From positions 1-34,098 of the forward strand of contig NZ_JAOTIF010000041.1 of assembly GCF_025628885.1 (NCBI RefSeq): a DNA stretch of 34,098 nt. Reading direction: 5' to 3'. The notes under the pieces were generated by a model, which ran no database searches, was not told the DNA's origin, and worked only from the letters and a program-made list of their open reading frames with translations. Of the stretch, positions 1 to 8,540 are shown piece after piece (within the stretch, counting starts at the first letter, position 1; each line of letters begins with the position of its first letter). Origin of the DNA: Paraflavisolibacter caeni. Its GTDB lineage: Bacteria; Bacteroidota; Bacteroidia; Chitinophagales; Chitinophagaceae. A program made the translations under genes and the position numbers.

Positions 1-108
1 CCTTCAACCCAATCGCTTTATTTGACCCGCTAATACAGAAACAGAAATTCTATTTACACAAACAACTAAAGGCTACCTTTCAACCAATTGATCAGTGATA
101 CTGCTCCT

Positions 109-723
109 CTAAATTCGTAATGCTTCTAAATGATCTTCTAAACCATGATTGCCCGCTAGTTCCAAACATCTATCTACTCTTTTCTGCCATACCATCATAC
201 ACGCTCCTCTCTCATCATGACTTATCAATTGTCTATTCCCATTCCCCACCATCCATTCCCCCTTCACCACCCTCACATCAGCTATTTCCCTTCTGCCTGT
301 GCTCATCATCCCCCTCACCGCCAGCTGTTTCCTCAGCCACTGCTTATCTCCCTGCATCCTCATGTAGAGCCGTATAGCTGCCTGGTACACATGCTTCCGC
401 TTCTTTCGGGGCAGGGTCTTTCGGAAGGCCTCCTTCCTTTCCGCATCCGAGAGGATCCACCTTGCATACACCACTGCCTCCTTAAACAAATCCCTCCTTA
501 CCCGCTGCTTTTCAGAGGCTACAATCCCACTCATGTCCGGGTAGCGGGTGATCACAATCCTTTTTTTCCACTTCTTTTTCTTGTTGCCCCGATAATGCTT
601 CACCACAAAACACTTCCCAATCGAGCCCCGGATCATACCCAACAACAAGAAAGGCACCTGCTTGCCATCCTTGATCACCACCCTTTCTTTACTATTGATA
701 TAGACCTGTTTCATATTGCTCAT
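109..723 (-). CDS. Hypothetical, strongly basic protein
   Basis: I do not recognise the family. The product is about 204 residues, exceptionally rich in Lys and Arg, with basic clusters such as RGNKKKKWKKR and LPRKKRKHVYQ. No signal peptide or membrane segment is visible, so it is probably cytoplasmic, and the charge would suit nucleic-acid or ribosome binding (inference only). The reading frame opens at 753, but I prefer the ATG at 723: it is preceded by a purine-rich AGGGGGAAATGG on the minus strand. A further ATG lies at 714. The gene is isolated, with 427 bp of repeat-bearing intergenic DNA upstream and the window edge about 100 bp downstream. The opposite strand is also open for long stretches, so codon statistics would be needed to prove coding. 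Confidence 0.6.
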   Translation of the reverse strand: MSNMKQVYINSKERVVIKDGKQVPFLLLGMIRGSIGKCFVVKHYRGNKKKKWKKRIVITRYPDMSGIVASEKQRVRRDLFKEAVVYARWILSDAERKEAFRKTLPRKKRKHVYQAAIRLYMRMQGDKQWLRKQLAVRGMMSTGRREIADVRVVKGEWMVGNGNRQLISHDERGACMMVWQKRVDRCLELAGNHGLEDHLEALRI

Positions 724-841
724 CCATTTCCCCCTAAAGCTACTCCACCCCATTCACAACCAAAAACCTTGTGGACGTTTTGGCCTAAAATGGCAGGAAA
801 TGACCGCTTTTGTCCGCTTCAACAGAATCCATCCTTCGTAC

Positions 842-885
842 CTTAAGTATACCTGAAGCATACCATCAGTATACCTTAAGTAAGG
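842..885. repeat. 11-bp tandem array, family A (four units)
   Basis: Four consecutive 11-bp units: CTTAAGTATAC, CTGAAGCATAC, CATCAGTATAC and a diverged CTTAAGTAAGG. The core AAGTATAC is near-palindromic. The array lies in the 754-1180 gap between the basic protein and the pectinesterase. A closely related array lies at 24910-24953. The period is exactly 11 with no indels. Confidence 0.8.
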
Positions 886-944
886 CTAGAGTATTCCAAC
901 AGCATCCCTCCATTCCCCCTACTTCCCCCATACTTACTCCATAG

Positions 945-977
945 CTAAGCCGTACCATAGCCGTACTTAAGCCTAGG
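945..977. repeat. 11-bp tandem array, family B (three units)
   Basis: Units CTAAGCCGTAC, CATAGCCGTAC and a terminal diverged TTAAGCCTAGG. It is separated from the family A array by a C-rich spacer (906-929, containing CCCTCC and two runs of five C). The same order, A then C-rich tract then B, recurs at 24910-25050, and there too the last unit ends in GCCTAG. Confidence 0.8.
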
Positions 978-1032
978 CTACTTCGATCATCCTTCGACTA
1001 TCCTTCGACCATCTTTCGACTATGCTTCGATC
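978..1032. repeat. 11-bp tandem array, family C (five units)
   Basis: Five 11-bp units directly abutting the family B array: CTACTTCGATC, ATCCTTCGACT, ATCCTTCGACC, ATCTTTCGACT and ATGCTTCGATC. The invariant core is TTCGA. I saw no second copy of this family in the window. Confidence 0.8.
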
Positions 1033-1069
1033 TGAATTGAGCAACTGCTCATAAAGAAGGGGAAAACAA

Positions 1070-1099
1070 CCTGAAGGCTGAACGCCTTCCAGGCTTTTA
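1070..1099 (-). terminator. Possible terminator after the pectin locus
   Basis: An imperfect hairpin, CCTGAAGGC facing GCCTTCCAGG with a short loop and one bulge, lies downstream of the pectinesterase stop codon. On the minus strand it is followed by TTGTTTTCC, a weak T tract; on the plus strand it is followed by TTTT, so it could act in both directions. The distance of about 80 bp from the stop codon is acceptable. Confidence 0.4.
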
Positions 1100-1180
1100 A
1101 TGGAGTCAATAGAGCTGGTCCTAAAGATACAAAACCAACCCCCACCTGCCAAGTTTTGAACCCCTCAATTTACACATCCC

Positions 1181-2179
1181 TCAATAATCTCTCTTCTTTT
1201 GATACCAAACCGGCTCTTCTACGACCACCGTCGAACCAGCCCCCAGCACCTTCTCCACCGTATACTCCTGCGCTTCCTTATCACTTAATTCCTTCGCCCA
1301 CTTTACCCTGCCCGTCCGCACAGCACCCGGCCCCGTACATTTATATTCTGCATAGTAAGCCGTCTTCTCATTCTCCACATTACCCCAGTTCTCCCATCCC
1401 TCAGGCACTATATGCGATCCTAATTGACAGCGGACAAATACAGTTTTCGCATGGGCACGCCACGGCCGCCCCAGGTACACCTTATCTACACCTGGCGCTG
1501 CCGTGAGCTTGCAATCAATAAATACATAACCATACTTTTTACCGGGAGTGGTACTGGCTGCAGTTACATATGAATTTGTCTTACTGTGTATCGTACATGC
1601 CTCAAATACAGTCGTAGCAGGACCAAAAATAAAATCTGTAGTACCCTCTATATAACAGTTATAAAAGTATTGTCGGCTATTCTCCCCCGATGCATAGATC
1701 GTATCCTGGTTCCCAAGGAAACGGCAGTTTACAAATACAGCCCTGTCCGACTCTACATGCAGCGCTACTGCCTGGCCCACAGGTCCTGAACTATTCACAA
1801 ACGTGATGTTCTCCGCCCGGAAGCGGTTACCTACAATCTTGGCGGTGAAAGAAGTGAACGTATTGATTTTTCCACGACCAGTATGATCATTAAAAGTGAT
1901 AATCGTACTATCCACACTCTGTCCGATAAAGGTGACATCTGTATTACTGGCCGGCAACTCGATCTTTTCATTATACACACCATTCTTGATGTACAAGGTA
2001 ATGGGCATCAGTGGATATACCCTCATGGCATCGATGGCATCCTGGATATACTTATAATCCCCACTCCCATCTTTAGCTACTGTAAACACATACTTGTACT
2101 GCTGCGGGTTGCCTGTCTGGCTGAATACATTACCCGTAATGGAAAACAAAAACAATAGGATAAACAGATATTGCTTCAC
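1181..2179 (-). CDS. Exported pectinesterase (pectin methylesterase, CE8)
   Basis: Hydrolyses methyl esters of homogalacturonan, giving pectate and methanol, outside the cytoplasm. The 332-residue protein begins with a signal peptide (about residues 1-20, ending NVFSQ) and continues as a single right-handed beta-helix esterase domain of normal bacterial length. The family's catalytic landmarks are present: GQAVAL (Q136), NQDTIYA (Q158, D159), TTDFIFG (D182, the expected nucleophile) and YLGRPWR (R238, W240). It is the last gene of the ECF sigma-FecR-SusCD locus and lies 5 bp after the esterase gene, so the two are almost certainly co-transcribed. The start is fixed by the signal peptide and by this tight spacing. 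Known of the family: these residues form the CE8 active site. Inferred: the locus targets pectin. Confidence 0.93.
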   Translation of the reverse strand: MKQYLFILLFLFSITGNVFSQTGNPQQYKYVFTVAKDGSGDYKYIQDAIDAMRVYPLMPITLYIKNGVYNEKIELPASNTDVTFIGQSVDSTIITFNDHTGRGKINTFTSFTAKIVGNRFRAENITFVNSSGPVGQAVALHVESDRAVFVNCRFLGNQDTIYASGENSRQYFYNCYIEGTTDFIFGPATTVFEACTIHSKTNSYVTAASTTPGKKYGYVFIDCKLTAAPGVDKVYLGRPWRAHAKTVFVRCQLGSHIVPEGWENWGNVENEKTAYYAEYKCTGPGAVRTGRVKWAKELSDKEAQEYTVEKVLGAGSTVVVEEPVWYQKKRDY

Positions 2180-2184
2180 TTGAT

Positions 2185-3177
2185 TTATTTTGAGGTATGA
2201 TTGAATACTTTCTTTAGGAATTGATCAATATATTGTACAGTCGGCTCAAACCAGGGCTGGAACAAGGGAAACGAATGCGGAGCATCCGGAAAGCTTTGTA
2301 CTTCAGAATAAATGCCATACTGATCCAGCACCTTGCGGTAATCTTCTCTTCCGGCATGCATCCAGGGGACAGAACTGTTGATAAACAAAGTCGGTGGCGT
2401 AGTTGGACCAACATGCGCCAAAGGCGAAGCATCCTGCCATAAATCAGGTTGATCCTTCTTAGAATAACCGAACCAATAAGTAGCTGCAGAAGTGGATCGG
2501 CTGTCATCTCCTTCCTTTGAGTCAGGATGCACAAAGGAAAGTGTACCATCCAGGTCAACAATGGCTTGAACCCTGCTTGAATAATTGGTATGACACTCCT
2601 CACCTTCAAAACGGGGATCGCCACCTGTAGTCCCCATAAATGCAGCCAACTCACCACCTGCAGAGAAACCTGATACAGCAATTTGAGCAGTGTCAATATT
2701 GTATTGTTTGGCATGAGCCCTTATCCACCTCAATGCAGCTTTCAGATCATGTACAGCCGCAGGATACAACGCCTCCGTAGAGAGCCTGTATTCAGGCGTA
2801 AAACATACATAACCCAATGCCGCCAATCGTTGTGCCAAAGGATAGTGCTGTGTCCGGCTTCCGGTCCTCCATCCTCCCCCATGAATGATCATGATCGCAG
2901 GCCTTCCCTTTTGGCTTTCCGGCTTCGGGTAAAAAGCATCCACCAATAAGCTGCGCTCTCCCACTTTACAGTAGCTGATATTTCTTTCCTCTGCTATAGA
3001 TGGAGATTTATATTCAGGTACGATCTTGATATCTGGATGCGACTTTAGAGTATAGAGGTATGCACTATAGGTAGAATAAGAGGTATCAACCTTCCCGGTA
3101 ATGCCGGCTGTGGACTGTGCGCCTGCAATAAAGCAGGAACTAATAAAAACCACAGCAAGCAGGATTCTAAACTGCAT
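2185..3177 (-). CDS. Exported alpha/beta-hydrolase esterase of the pectin locus
   Basis: A serine esterase of the alpha/beta-hydrolase fold, 330 residues, with a signal peptide (residues 1-21, IAGAQ). Visible motifs are the oxyanion-hole HGGGW (99-103), the nucleophile elbow GFSAGGE (Ser172) and a C-terminal DAPHSF supplying the likely histidine. The HGGGW type belongs to the carbohydrate-esterase/lipase group that often removes acetyl groups from plant polysaccharides. Its position immediately upstream of a pectin methylesterase makes an acetyl or other ester on pectin or rhamnogalacturonan the likely substrate (inference). A 244-bp interval separates it from susD and contains a hairpin and a SusD remnant, so expression relative to susCD may be reduced. 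Confidence 0.88.
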   Translation of the reverse strand: MQFRILLAVVFISSCFIAGAQSTAGITGKVDTSYSTYSAYLYTLKSHPDIKIVPEYKSPSIAEERNISYCKVGERSLLVDAFYPKPESQKGRPAIMIIHGGGWRTGSRTQHYPLAQRLAALGYVCFTPEYRLSTEALYPAAVHDLKAALRWIRAHAKQYNIDTAQIAVSGFSAGGELAAFMGTTGGDPRFEGEECHTNYSSRVQAIVDLDGTLSFVHPDSKEGDDSRSTSAATYWFGYSKKDQPDLWQDASPLAHVGPTTPPTLFINSSVPWMHAGREDYRKVLDQYGIYSEVQSFPDAPHSFPLFQPWFEPTVQYIDQFLKKVFNHTSK

Positions 3178-3264
3178 AATGAAGTTTTAAAAGGGTAAAT
3201 ATAAAAAGTCCTGAAAGACCTTTCTTCATGGGAAAGAATCTTACAGGACAATACACATTTTCCA

Positions 3265-3357
3265 TTAATAGTTTGGATTTTGGGTCAAGTTGGGATTGGC
3301 TGTATTTTGTTCAGTTGAAATTGGATAAATGCCTCTCCACTTAATGATTTTAATTAT
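3265..3357 (-). pseudogene. C-terminal remnant of a second SusD-like gene
   Basis: Reading the minus strand from a TAG at 3358-3360 gives about 30 open codons ending in TAA at 3265-3267. The peptide includes KWRGIYPIS and ends NPNLTQNPNY. This matches the conserved extreme C-terminus of SusD/RagB proteins (a P-I-P/S turn followed by a N-P-N-L-x-Q-N-P-x-Y tail). The intact SusD just upstream ends with a different version, EFTQNPGYN, so this is not a read-through product of it. No start codon or upstream SusD sequence is visible, so the gene is a fragment. It probably reflects a deleted second SusD or a recombination that replaced the gene body. Confidence 0.7.
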
Positions 3358-3415
3358 CTAGTTACAGAAACAGGCAAGAGGCATTTGATTGCATTGCCTG
3401 CTTCTTGATAACTAG
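3358..3415 (-). other. Long imperfect stem-loop after susD
   Basis: The left arm at 3358-3377 (CTAGTTACAGAAACAGGCAA) pairs with the right arm at 3394-3415, which in reverse complement begins CTAGTTATCAAGAAGC and also ends CAGGCAA. Only a 2-nt bulge and about two mismatches interrupt the stem, and the loop is 16 nt. It begins 6 bp after the susD stop and directly precedes the SusD remnant. There is no good T tract, so it could be an attenuator or an mRNA 3'-end stabiliser between susCD and the esterase genes, rather than a full terminator. Confidence 0.6.
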
Positions 3416-3421
3416 TCTCAA

Positions 3422-5113
3422 TTAATTGTATCCGGGGTTTTGCGTGAACTCACTTTTATTAGTAACAGCATCCAGCTGTGATTGAGGAATAGGTCTCAAC
3501 ATGTGATAGGGCTGAATGTTCTTGGCACCATCAGGATTATACTTCCTTACATACTCGATCAATTTATTGGTACGTTTCAGATCAAACCAGCGTAATTGTT
3601 CTCCTACTAGTTCCCTTGCACGCTCTTCAAGTATAAAGTCAATATTCATGTTAGCAGCAGTGATTTGCATAGCGCCTTCCATGCCCGGCTTAGCTCTCTT
3701 GGTCCTTAAAGTATTCATATAAGTAACAGCTTCCTGCATGTTACCGCTTTGCATATCTGCCTCCGCTACAATCAGGTACATTTCAGAAATGCGGAGTACA
3801 AAAGCATCCCGCTTGCTCCTCCATATAAAAATTCCGGAACGCGTAGGATCAGCAAACTTGTGCATTTCAATAAAGTTGCGGTTGTCTTTAAGGGATTGAT
3901 CAGGATTGAACAGGTCATTGATATCAAGGATCTCAAATCTTTTTGCCCGCGCCTGCTTGTAAGCTGGCGATAAGGCATTATTGCTCCAGTATATAGCAGT
4001 ATCACCCACCTTCATCTCTGTATACTTGATGTTATCACTCACATTATTGGCATACCACACTTCCTTAAAGGAACCGGCATAACGCTGGTCTATGGTATCA
4101 TTGAACAAGGTGAGCAAACGTTGAGAGGATGAATAGCGTTGAAAGCCTACATCATCAGCTGCATTTAACTTGACACCTTCATGAAAATCGTAACGGGGCG
4201 TAAATGTCATGTGCAACTGGTGGCCACCTTCAGTAAGGAAAGATGCTGCTTCTTGCGAATAGCCATTGATGGACTCAATGTCCTTATTCAGGAGATCATC
4301 AGCAGTATAATTGACAAACCAGATCACTTCAGAGTTTGCTGAACCATTGCTGTTTTCCATCTTCCACAGATCCGCATAATTGTCAAACAGCTTGAAATTA
4401 TAGTCACTGATCACTTTCTTAGCAAGAGCTGCAGCTTCCTGGTATTTACCTCTGGTTAATAACATCCTTGCCTTAAAAGCTTCTGCCGCTGGCTTGGTAA
4501 CACGGCCACCTTCAGGTGACTTTCTTACTTCAAGATTGGCAATAGCAATATCAAGATCACTGAAGATCAGATCATAGAACTTTTCTACTGGCGTCCTGTT
4601 GGCAGTAACAGTCGCCCCTTTCGACTCTTCAGTGGTCAAATGCACACCACCCCAGGTCTCTACAATCAGCCAGTAATACATGGCCCTTAAAAAATGCACT
4701 TCACCCTTACGGAGCGTCTTGATAGCTTCTGGTAAAGGAGATGCATCAATACGTGCAATAGCTGTATTACAGTCATTAACCGCCGCATAGAAACGTTCCC
4801 AATACAGCTTCAGCGCATCATTCTGGCTGTTGAAACTAATAGGATCATAAGTAGCGATTTGCGGATGGTGATTATCACCTCCTTTCAGGAAAAGATCGGT
4901 CCCTAATTCCGTTAATGAAGCACCTCCCTCTTTACCAAACCAAAAACGTAGTGGGGTGTAACAGGTGTTCACAAGAGCTTCCATACCGGTCGCAGTTGAA
5001 TAAAAAGGATCGGCTGTAATACCACTCATGTTCTCTTCCTTCAGGAAGTCTTTTTTACAAGACACAAGTGATAAGGTAAATATGGTGAATATGGCTATAG
5101 ATACGCTTTTCAT
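3422..5113 (-). CDS. SusD/RagB-like surface glycan-binding lipoprotein (pectin locus)
   Basis: The outer-membrane lipoprotein partner of the SusC-like porin; it caps the porin and binds the incoming oligosaccharide. The protein has 563 residues, a normal SusD length. The signal peptide ends at the lipobox LSLVSC, with Cys19 as the lipidated residue. The tetratricopeptide-like helical SusD domain follows, with landmarks such as FLRAMYYWLIVETWGGV and AEAFKARMLLTRGKYQEA. The protein ends with the typical MLRPIPQSQLDAV and TQNPGYN. It lies 18 bp after the SusC gene and is certainly in the same operon. Substrate specificity cannot be read from the sequence; the downstream pectin methylesterase and esterase suggest pectic oligosaccharides. 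Confidence 0.95.
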   Translation of the reverse strand: MKSVSIAIFTIFTLSLVSCKKDFLKEENMSGITADPFYSTATGMEALVNTCYTPLRFWFGKEGGASLTELGTDLFLKGGDNHHPQIATYDPISFNSQNDALKLYWERFYAAVNDCNTAIARIDASPLPEAIKTLRKGEVHFLRAMYYWLIVETWGGVHLTTEESKGATVTANRTPVEKFYDLIFSDLDIAIANLEVRKSPEGGRVTKPAAEAFKARMLLTRGKYQEAAALAKKVISDYNFKLFDNYADLWKMENSNGSANSEVIWFVNYTADDLLNKDIESINGYSQEAASFLTEGGHQLHMTFTPRYDFHEGVKLNAADDVGFQRYSSSQRLLTLFNDTIDQRYAGSFKEVWYANNVSDNIKYTEMKVGDTAIYWSNNALSPAYKQARAKRFEILDINDLFNPDQSLKDNRNFIEMHKFADPTRSGIFIWRSKRDAFVLRISEMYLIVAEADMQSGNMQEAVTYMNTLRTKRAKPGMEGAMQITAANMNIDFILEERARELVGEQLRWFDLKRTNKLIEYVRKYNPDGAKNIQPYHMLRPIPQSQLDAVTNKSEFTQNPGYN

Positions 5114-5131
5114 AACTTTCAGTTTTCGGGA

Positions 5132-8100
5132 TTATTTAAAAGAAACATTCAAACCAAAAACAACCTGTTTAGTCATAGGGAAAGAGATAGAACCTCCTCT
5201 TTCAGGATCATAAGGATTCATATCACTAAACGTAAAGAAGTTCTTTAGTGTGGTATAAAAACGGAGTCTTGCTAACCAGGCCCTTTCTATAGAAGCTTCA
5301 GGTAAAGAATATCCTAACGTAATATCCCTGATCTTGACAAAAGACCCATCCACATAATACAAGGTGCTCATAAAGGCACTATTGGAGGTCTTGTCCTTGT
5401 CTGGTCTGGGATGTGAATTAGTGGCATGCTCAGGTGTCCAGTAGTCTACAACAGGACCATTTTCAAGGCCACTGATCTTATAGTTTCCACTGGCCTCACT
5501 CCTTATGGTTTGTCCCATTCTTCCATAAAGAAACACGGTAAGATCAAAATTGTGATACTGGAAGTTGTTGTTGATACCGAATGTATATTTCGGCCGCTCA
5601 GTACCAACAATAACCCTGTCATCCACTGCTGTGATCTTACCATCATTGTTGATATCCTTAACTTGAATGTCACCAGGTTTTTGTCCATACTTTGCAGCTT
5701 CAGCATCGTCTTTGGTTTGCCAGATACCTAATTTTTGATAGTCATAGTATACTTGCGTAGGCTCACCTACAAACCAACTGTTGGCAAGGTCACGTGTTAC
5801 ATCCCCGGCTAGTTCTTCAATCTCTTCTTTATTTTTGAAATAAGTCCAGTCAGTGATCCACTTGAACCCTCTTGGATTTGCAGCAGCAATATTGACAGTG
5901 CTCAATGAAACCTCAAACCCCTTATTCTTTGTCTTTCCTACATTTTCCAGGATGCTGGAGTAGCCTGATGTGGTAGGAAGAATCCTTTGCATCAACAGAT
6001 CGCTGGTTTTGCTCTGGTACACTTCCACAGAACCGGTGATCCTGTTGTTGAACAATCCAAAATCAAGTCCTAGGTTAGCGGTAACTGTTTTTTCCCACTT
6101 GAGATCAGGGTTAGAGATATCTTTTGGATAATAGCCATATGCAGCCGTTTCATCAAAAGCATAAACACTTCTTCCTAAACTACCTAATGTCTGGTAAGGA
6201 AGAACCGAGCTATTACCTGAAATACCCCAGCTGGCGCGAAGCTTTAAGTTAGAGATCTGCTTTACATTTTCCATAAAGCTTTCATCACTAATTCTCCAGC
6301 CTGCAGCTATTGAAGGGAAATAAGCCCACTTGTTTCCTTCTGCCAATACAGAAGCGCCATCAGCTCTGAGAGAAGCAGTAAGTAAATAACGGCCTAAAAA
6401 TTTGTAATTAGCACGGCCAAAGAAAGATTTAAGATTGCTTTCAACCAGGCTACTGGCAATAGCAATAGAACTTGAATTGGATGCCAGGTTATAGAAGGAG
6501 TTGAGATCTGTTACTTGGTCGTTACCCGAAGCACTTACAGACTCCAATGAATTTTTAATAATACTATTACCCAACAGGAAGTTCAGATCATGTTGGCCAA
6601 TTATTTTATTGTAATTAAGTGTGTTCTCCCAGGTATAATTGGTGGCATCATTTCGATCAATACCTGATGCAGAAAGCCCGCCATTCTGTTGAATGGTTTG
6701 TTTCGCCCTGAAATATCCTCTGCGGTCATTTTGCAGATCCAATCCAAAAGTAGATCTGAATACGATGTCTTTAGTGACCTTCCAATCCAGGAAAGAAGTA
6801 GCAAATAAACGCTTACCAATCCGGTTGTCAACATAGGCACCATCTACTTCATCAGCTAAAGGACTGATCGCAAAAGTTTGTCCAAGTACAGGATAGAGGA
6901 TAATTTGCCCGGCAGAATCATAGGGCGTACCAAAGGGCAGTATTTTATTCGCCTGGTTGAGCGGATCATATCTTTTGTCATTGTCCTTATAAGTATAAAG
7001 GGCATTGGCTCCGATCTTGATACTCTTGGTCAGCTTGAAAGTCAAACCAACCGAACCATTATAACGCTTGAATTGATCATTGCGCAAAAGACCTTCTTCA
7101 TTGTAACGTCCAAAGGATACATTATAACTGGTTTGTTCATTTCCGCCAACGATACTGAGCTCTGTATTCAATGTAGAACCATTTTTCAAAACTTCATCCA
7201 TCCAGTCAACATATACTTTACCATTGATGGCAGCAAGCTCACCTGGGTTGAATATTTTATTATCATCAGTAATGCCTGCTGTTCTGAAAGCTTCTCTCTT
7301 AAAGGTTGCATACTGGTCACCATTTTGAATTTCAGGTAAACCTGCAGGACTTTGCACGCCATAATAAGCAGACAAGGAAACAATGGGCTTGCCTGACCTG
7401 CCTTTTTTGGTAGTGATCAGGATAACGCCGTTTGCTCCCCTGGAACCATAGATCGCTGTAGAAGACGCATCCTTCAGCACTTCCATAGATTCGATATCAG
7501 ACGTATTCAGGTCAAGCATTGCTCCGTAAGGAATTCCATCAACCAATATCAATGGATCATTAGAAGCAGTTAAGGAACGGTTTCCTCTTAAGTTCACCCT
7601 TACTGGAGCACCCGCCTCACCAGTGACTTTGGTAATATCCATACCGGCTACCTTCCCTTGCAAAACTTCAAGTGCATTACTCACTGGAATGGCTGTAATA
7701 TCCTTTGACTTTAAAGAGCTGACAGCACCAGTAAGATCTCTTCTTCTTACAGCTCCATAACCAATAACAACGACTTCATCCAATTTTGCATTGGCCTGTT
7801 CCATCAGAACAGTCAGCTGGCTCTGATTACCTATAGTTATCTGCTTTGTTGAAAAACCAACCGATGAAAAAATGATCGTGGATTGTCTGCCGGCTACATT
7901 GATCAGGAAACTGCCGTCTGAACTCGTGAGGGTTGAATTTTTTGTCCCGGCCTCTGTTACAGTTACATTAGGGATCCCTTTATTGGTACTATCTAGAACA
8001 GTACCCGTAACCTTTAACTTGCCTGAGCTGGTAACAGCTTCCGAAACAATAACACCTTCAGCAGGAACATTATTCGTCTTTTGCTGTTGCTCTCCCAGTT

Positions 8101-8392
8101 TTTCTTTTGCAACAATGGTGTAGTAATTAGGTCTTACATATAAAAAGACGAGATTGTTGGGATATAATATACCTTTTAATACCTCTTCTGTAGATTTCTT
8201 GGAAATGTCGTCTAAGTTGTAAGTTGTAGTCTTTCCCTCAATCAATTGACGGTCGTAAACGAATTGTGTACCGAAAGTCTTAGTCACTTTCTTTAATGCA
8301 TCACGAAGAGAAACAGACTTGTTTTGAGCATGAAGCTGGATGCTGAATAGCAATAGGATAGCCAGCACCTTTTTTAGATGGCAAGCAAGCAT
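5132..8392 (-). CDS. SusC-like TonB-dependent transporter with N-terminal STN signalling domain
   Basis: An outer-membrane TonB-dependent porin importing oligosaccharides, 1086 residues. Domains in order: signal peptide (to about residue 22), STN domain (about 24-95), carboxypeptidase-like beta-sandwich (about 124-197), the SusC hallmark LDEVVVIGYG (204-213), plug (about 215-330, with VNLRGNRSL, PLILVDGIPYG and GSRGANGVILITTKKG), then the 22-strand barrel ending in NVSFK. In known systems the STN domain contacts a FecR-type anti-sigma factor across the periplasm. The fecR and ECF sigma genes sit immediately upstream, so import and induction are probably coupled. The likely cargo is pectin fragments, inferred from the downstream esterases. 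Confidence 0.95.
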   Translation of the reverse strand: MLACHLKKVLAILLLFSIQLHAQNKSVSLRDALKKVTKTFGTQFVYDRQLIEGKTTTYNLDDISKKSTEEVLKGILYPNNLVFLYVRPNYYTIVAKEKLGEQQQKTNNVPAEGVIVSEAVTSSGKLKVTGTVLDSTNKGIPNVTVTEAGTKNSTLTSSDGSFLINVAGRQSTIIFSSVGFSTKQITIGNQSQLTVLMEQANAKLDEVVVIGYGAVRRRDLTGAVSSLKSKDITAIPVSNALEVLQGKVAGMDITKVTGEAGAPVRVNLRGNRSLTASNDPLILVDGIPYGAMLDLNTSDIESMEVLKDASSTAIYGSRGANGVILITTKKGRSGKPIVSLSAYYGVQSPAGLPEIQNGDQYATFKREAFRTAGITDDNKIFNPGELAAINGKVYVDWMDEVLKNGSTLNTELSIVGGNEQTSYNVSFGRYNEEGLLRNDQFKRYNGSVGLTFKLTKSIKIGANALYTYKDNDKRYDPLNQANKILPFGTPYDSAGQIILYPVLGQTFAISPLADEVDGAYVDNRIGKRLFATSFLDWKVTKDIVFRSTFGLDLQNDRRGYFRAKQTIQQNGGLSASGIDRNDATNYTWENTLNYNKIIGQHDLNFLLGNSIIKNSLESVSASGNDQVTDLNSFYNLASNSSSIAIASSLVESNLKSFFGRANYKFLGRYLLTASLRADGASVLAEGNKWAYFPSIAAGWRISDESFMENVKQISNLKLRASWGISGNSSVLPYQTLGSLGRSVYAFDETAAYGYYPKDISNPDLKWEKTVTANLGLDFGLFNNRITGSVEVYQSKTSDLLMQRILPTTSGYSSILENVGKTKNKGFEVSLSTVNIAAANPRGFKWITDWTYFKNKEEIEELAGDVTRDLANSWFVGEPTQVYYDYQKLGIWQTKDDAEAAKYGQKPGDIQVKDINNDGKITAVDDRVIVGTERPKYTFGINNNFQYHNFDLTVFLYGRMGQTIRSEASGNYKISGLENGPVVDYWTPEHATNSHPRPDKDKTSNSAFMSTLYYVDGSFVKIRDITLGYSLPEASIERAWLARLRFYTTLKNFFTFSDMNPYDPERGGSISFPMTKQVVFGLNVSFK

Positions 8393-8447
8393 AATTTTAG
8401 ATTTACGTCAGTGAATAAATAAGGGCACGATCTATATATAAACAACA

Positions 8448-8530
8448 AACGTGAAACGAGAATAGTGAATATTCAGCTATGTTTGTTAGAGTTAAGACAT
8501 ATTACAAATGGACACTTCCCGTTTCACGTT
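8448..8530 (-). other. Inverted repeat between fecR and the SusC gene
   Basis: AACGTGAAACG at 8448-8458 is the perfect reverse complement of CGTTTCACGTT at 8520-8530, and the arms extend imperfectly inward (GAGAATAGTG against CACTTCCC). The right arm begins 11 bp after the fecR stop. As RNA it would form a large hairpin followed by TGTTGTTTATATATAG, an attenuator-like arrangement between regulator and transporter genes. It could instead be a protein-binding site. No TAnnTTTG promoter was found in this gap, so an ECF-type promoter for the SusC gene may lie here. Confidence 0.5.
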
Positions 8531-8540
8531 CGATGCAATG

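Noticed and set aside
217-846. A 209-codon open frame on the plus strand, rich in Pro, His and Ser
   Set aside because: It is antisense to the basic protein gene; its composition (PP, HH, SHP runs) is what the complement of a Lys/Arg/Gly-rich gene produces, and it has no recognisable domain.
842-1032. CRISPR array
   Set aside because: The 11-bp units are directly adjacent with no spacers, far shorter than CRISPR repeats, and no cas genes are present.
1156-1506. A 116-codon plus-strand frame overlapping the pectinesterase
   Set aside because: Low-complexity Pro/Ser/Tyr shadow of a clearly real minus-strand CE8 gene.
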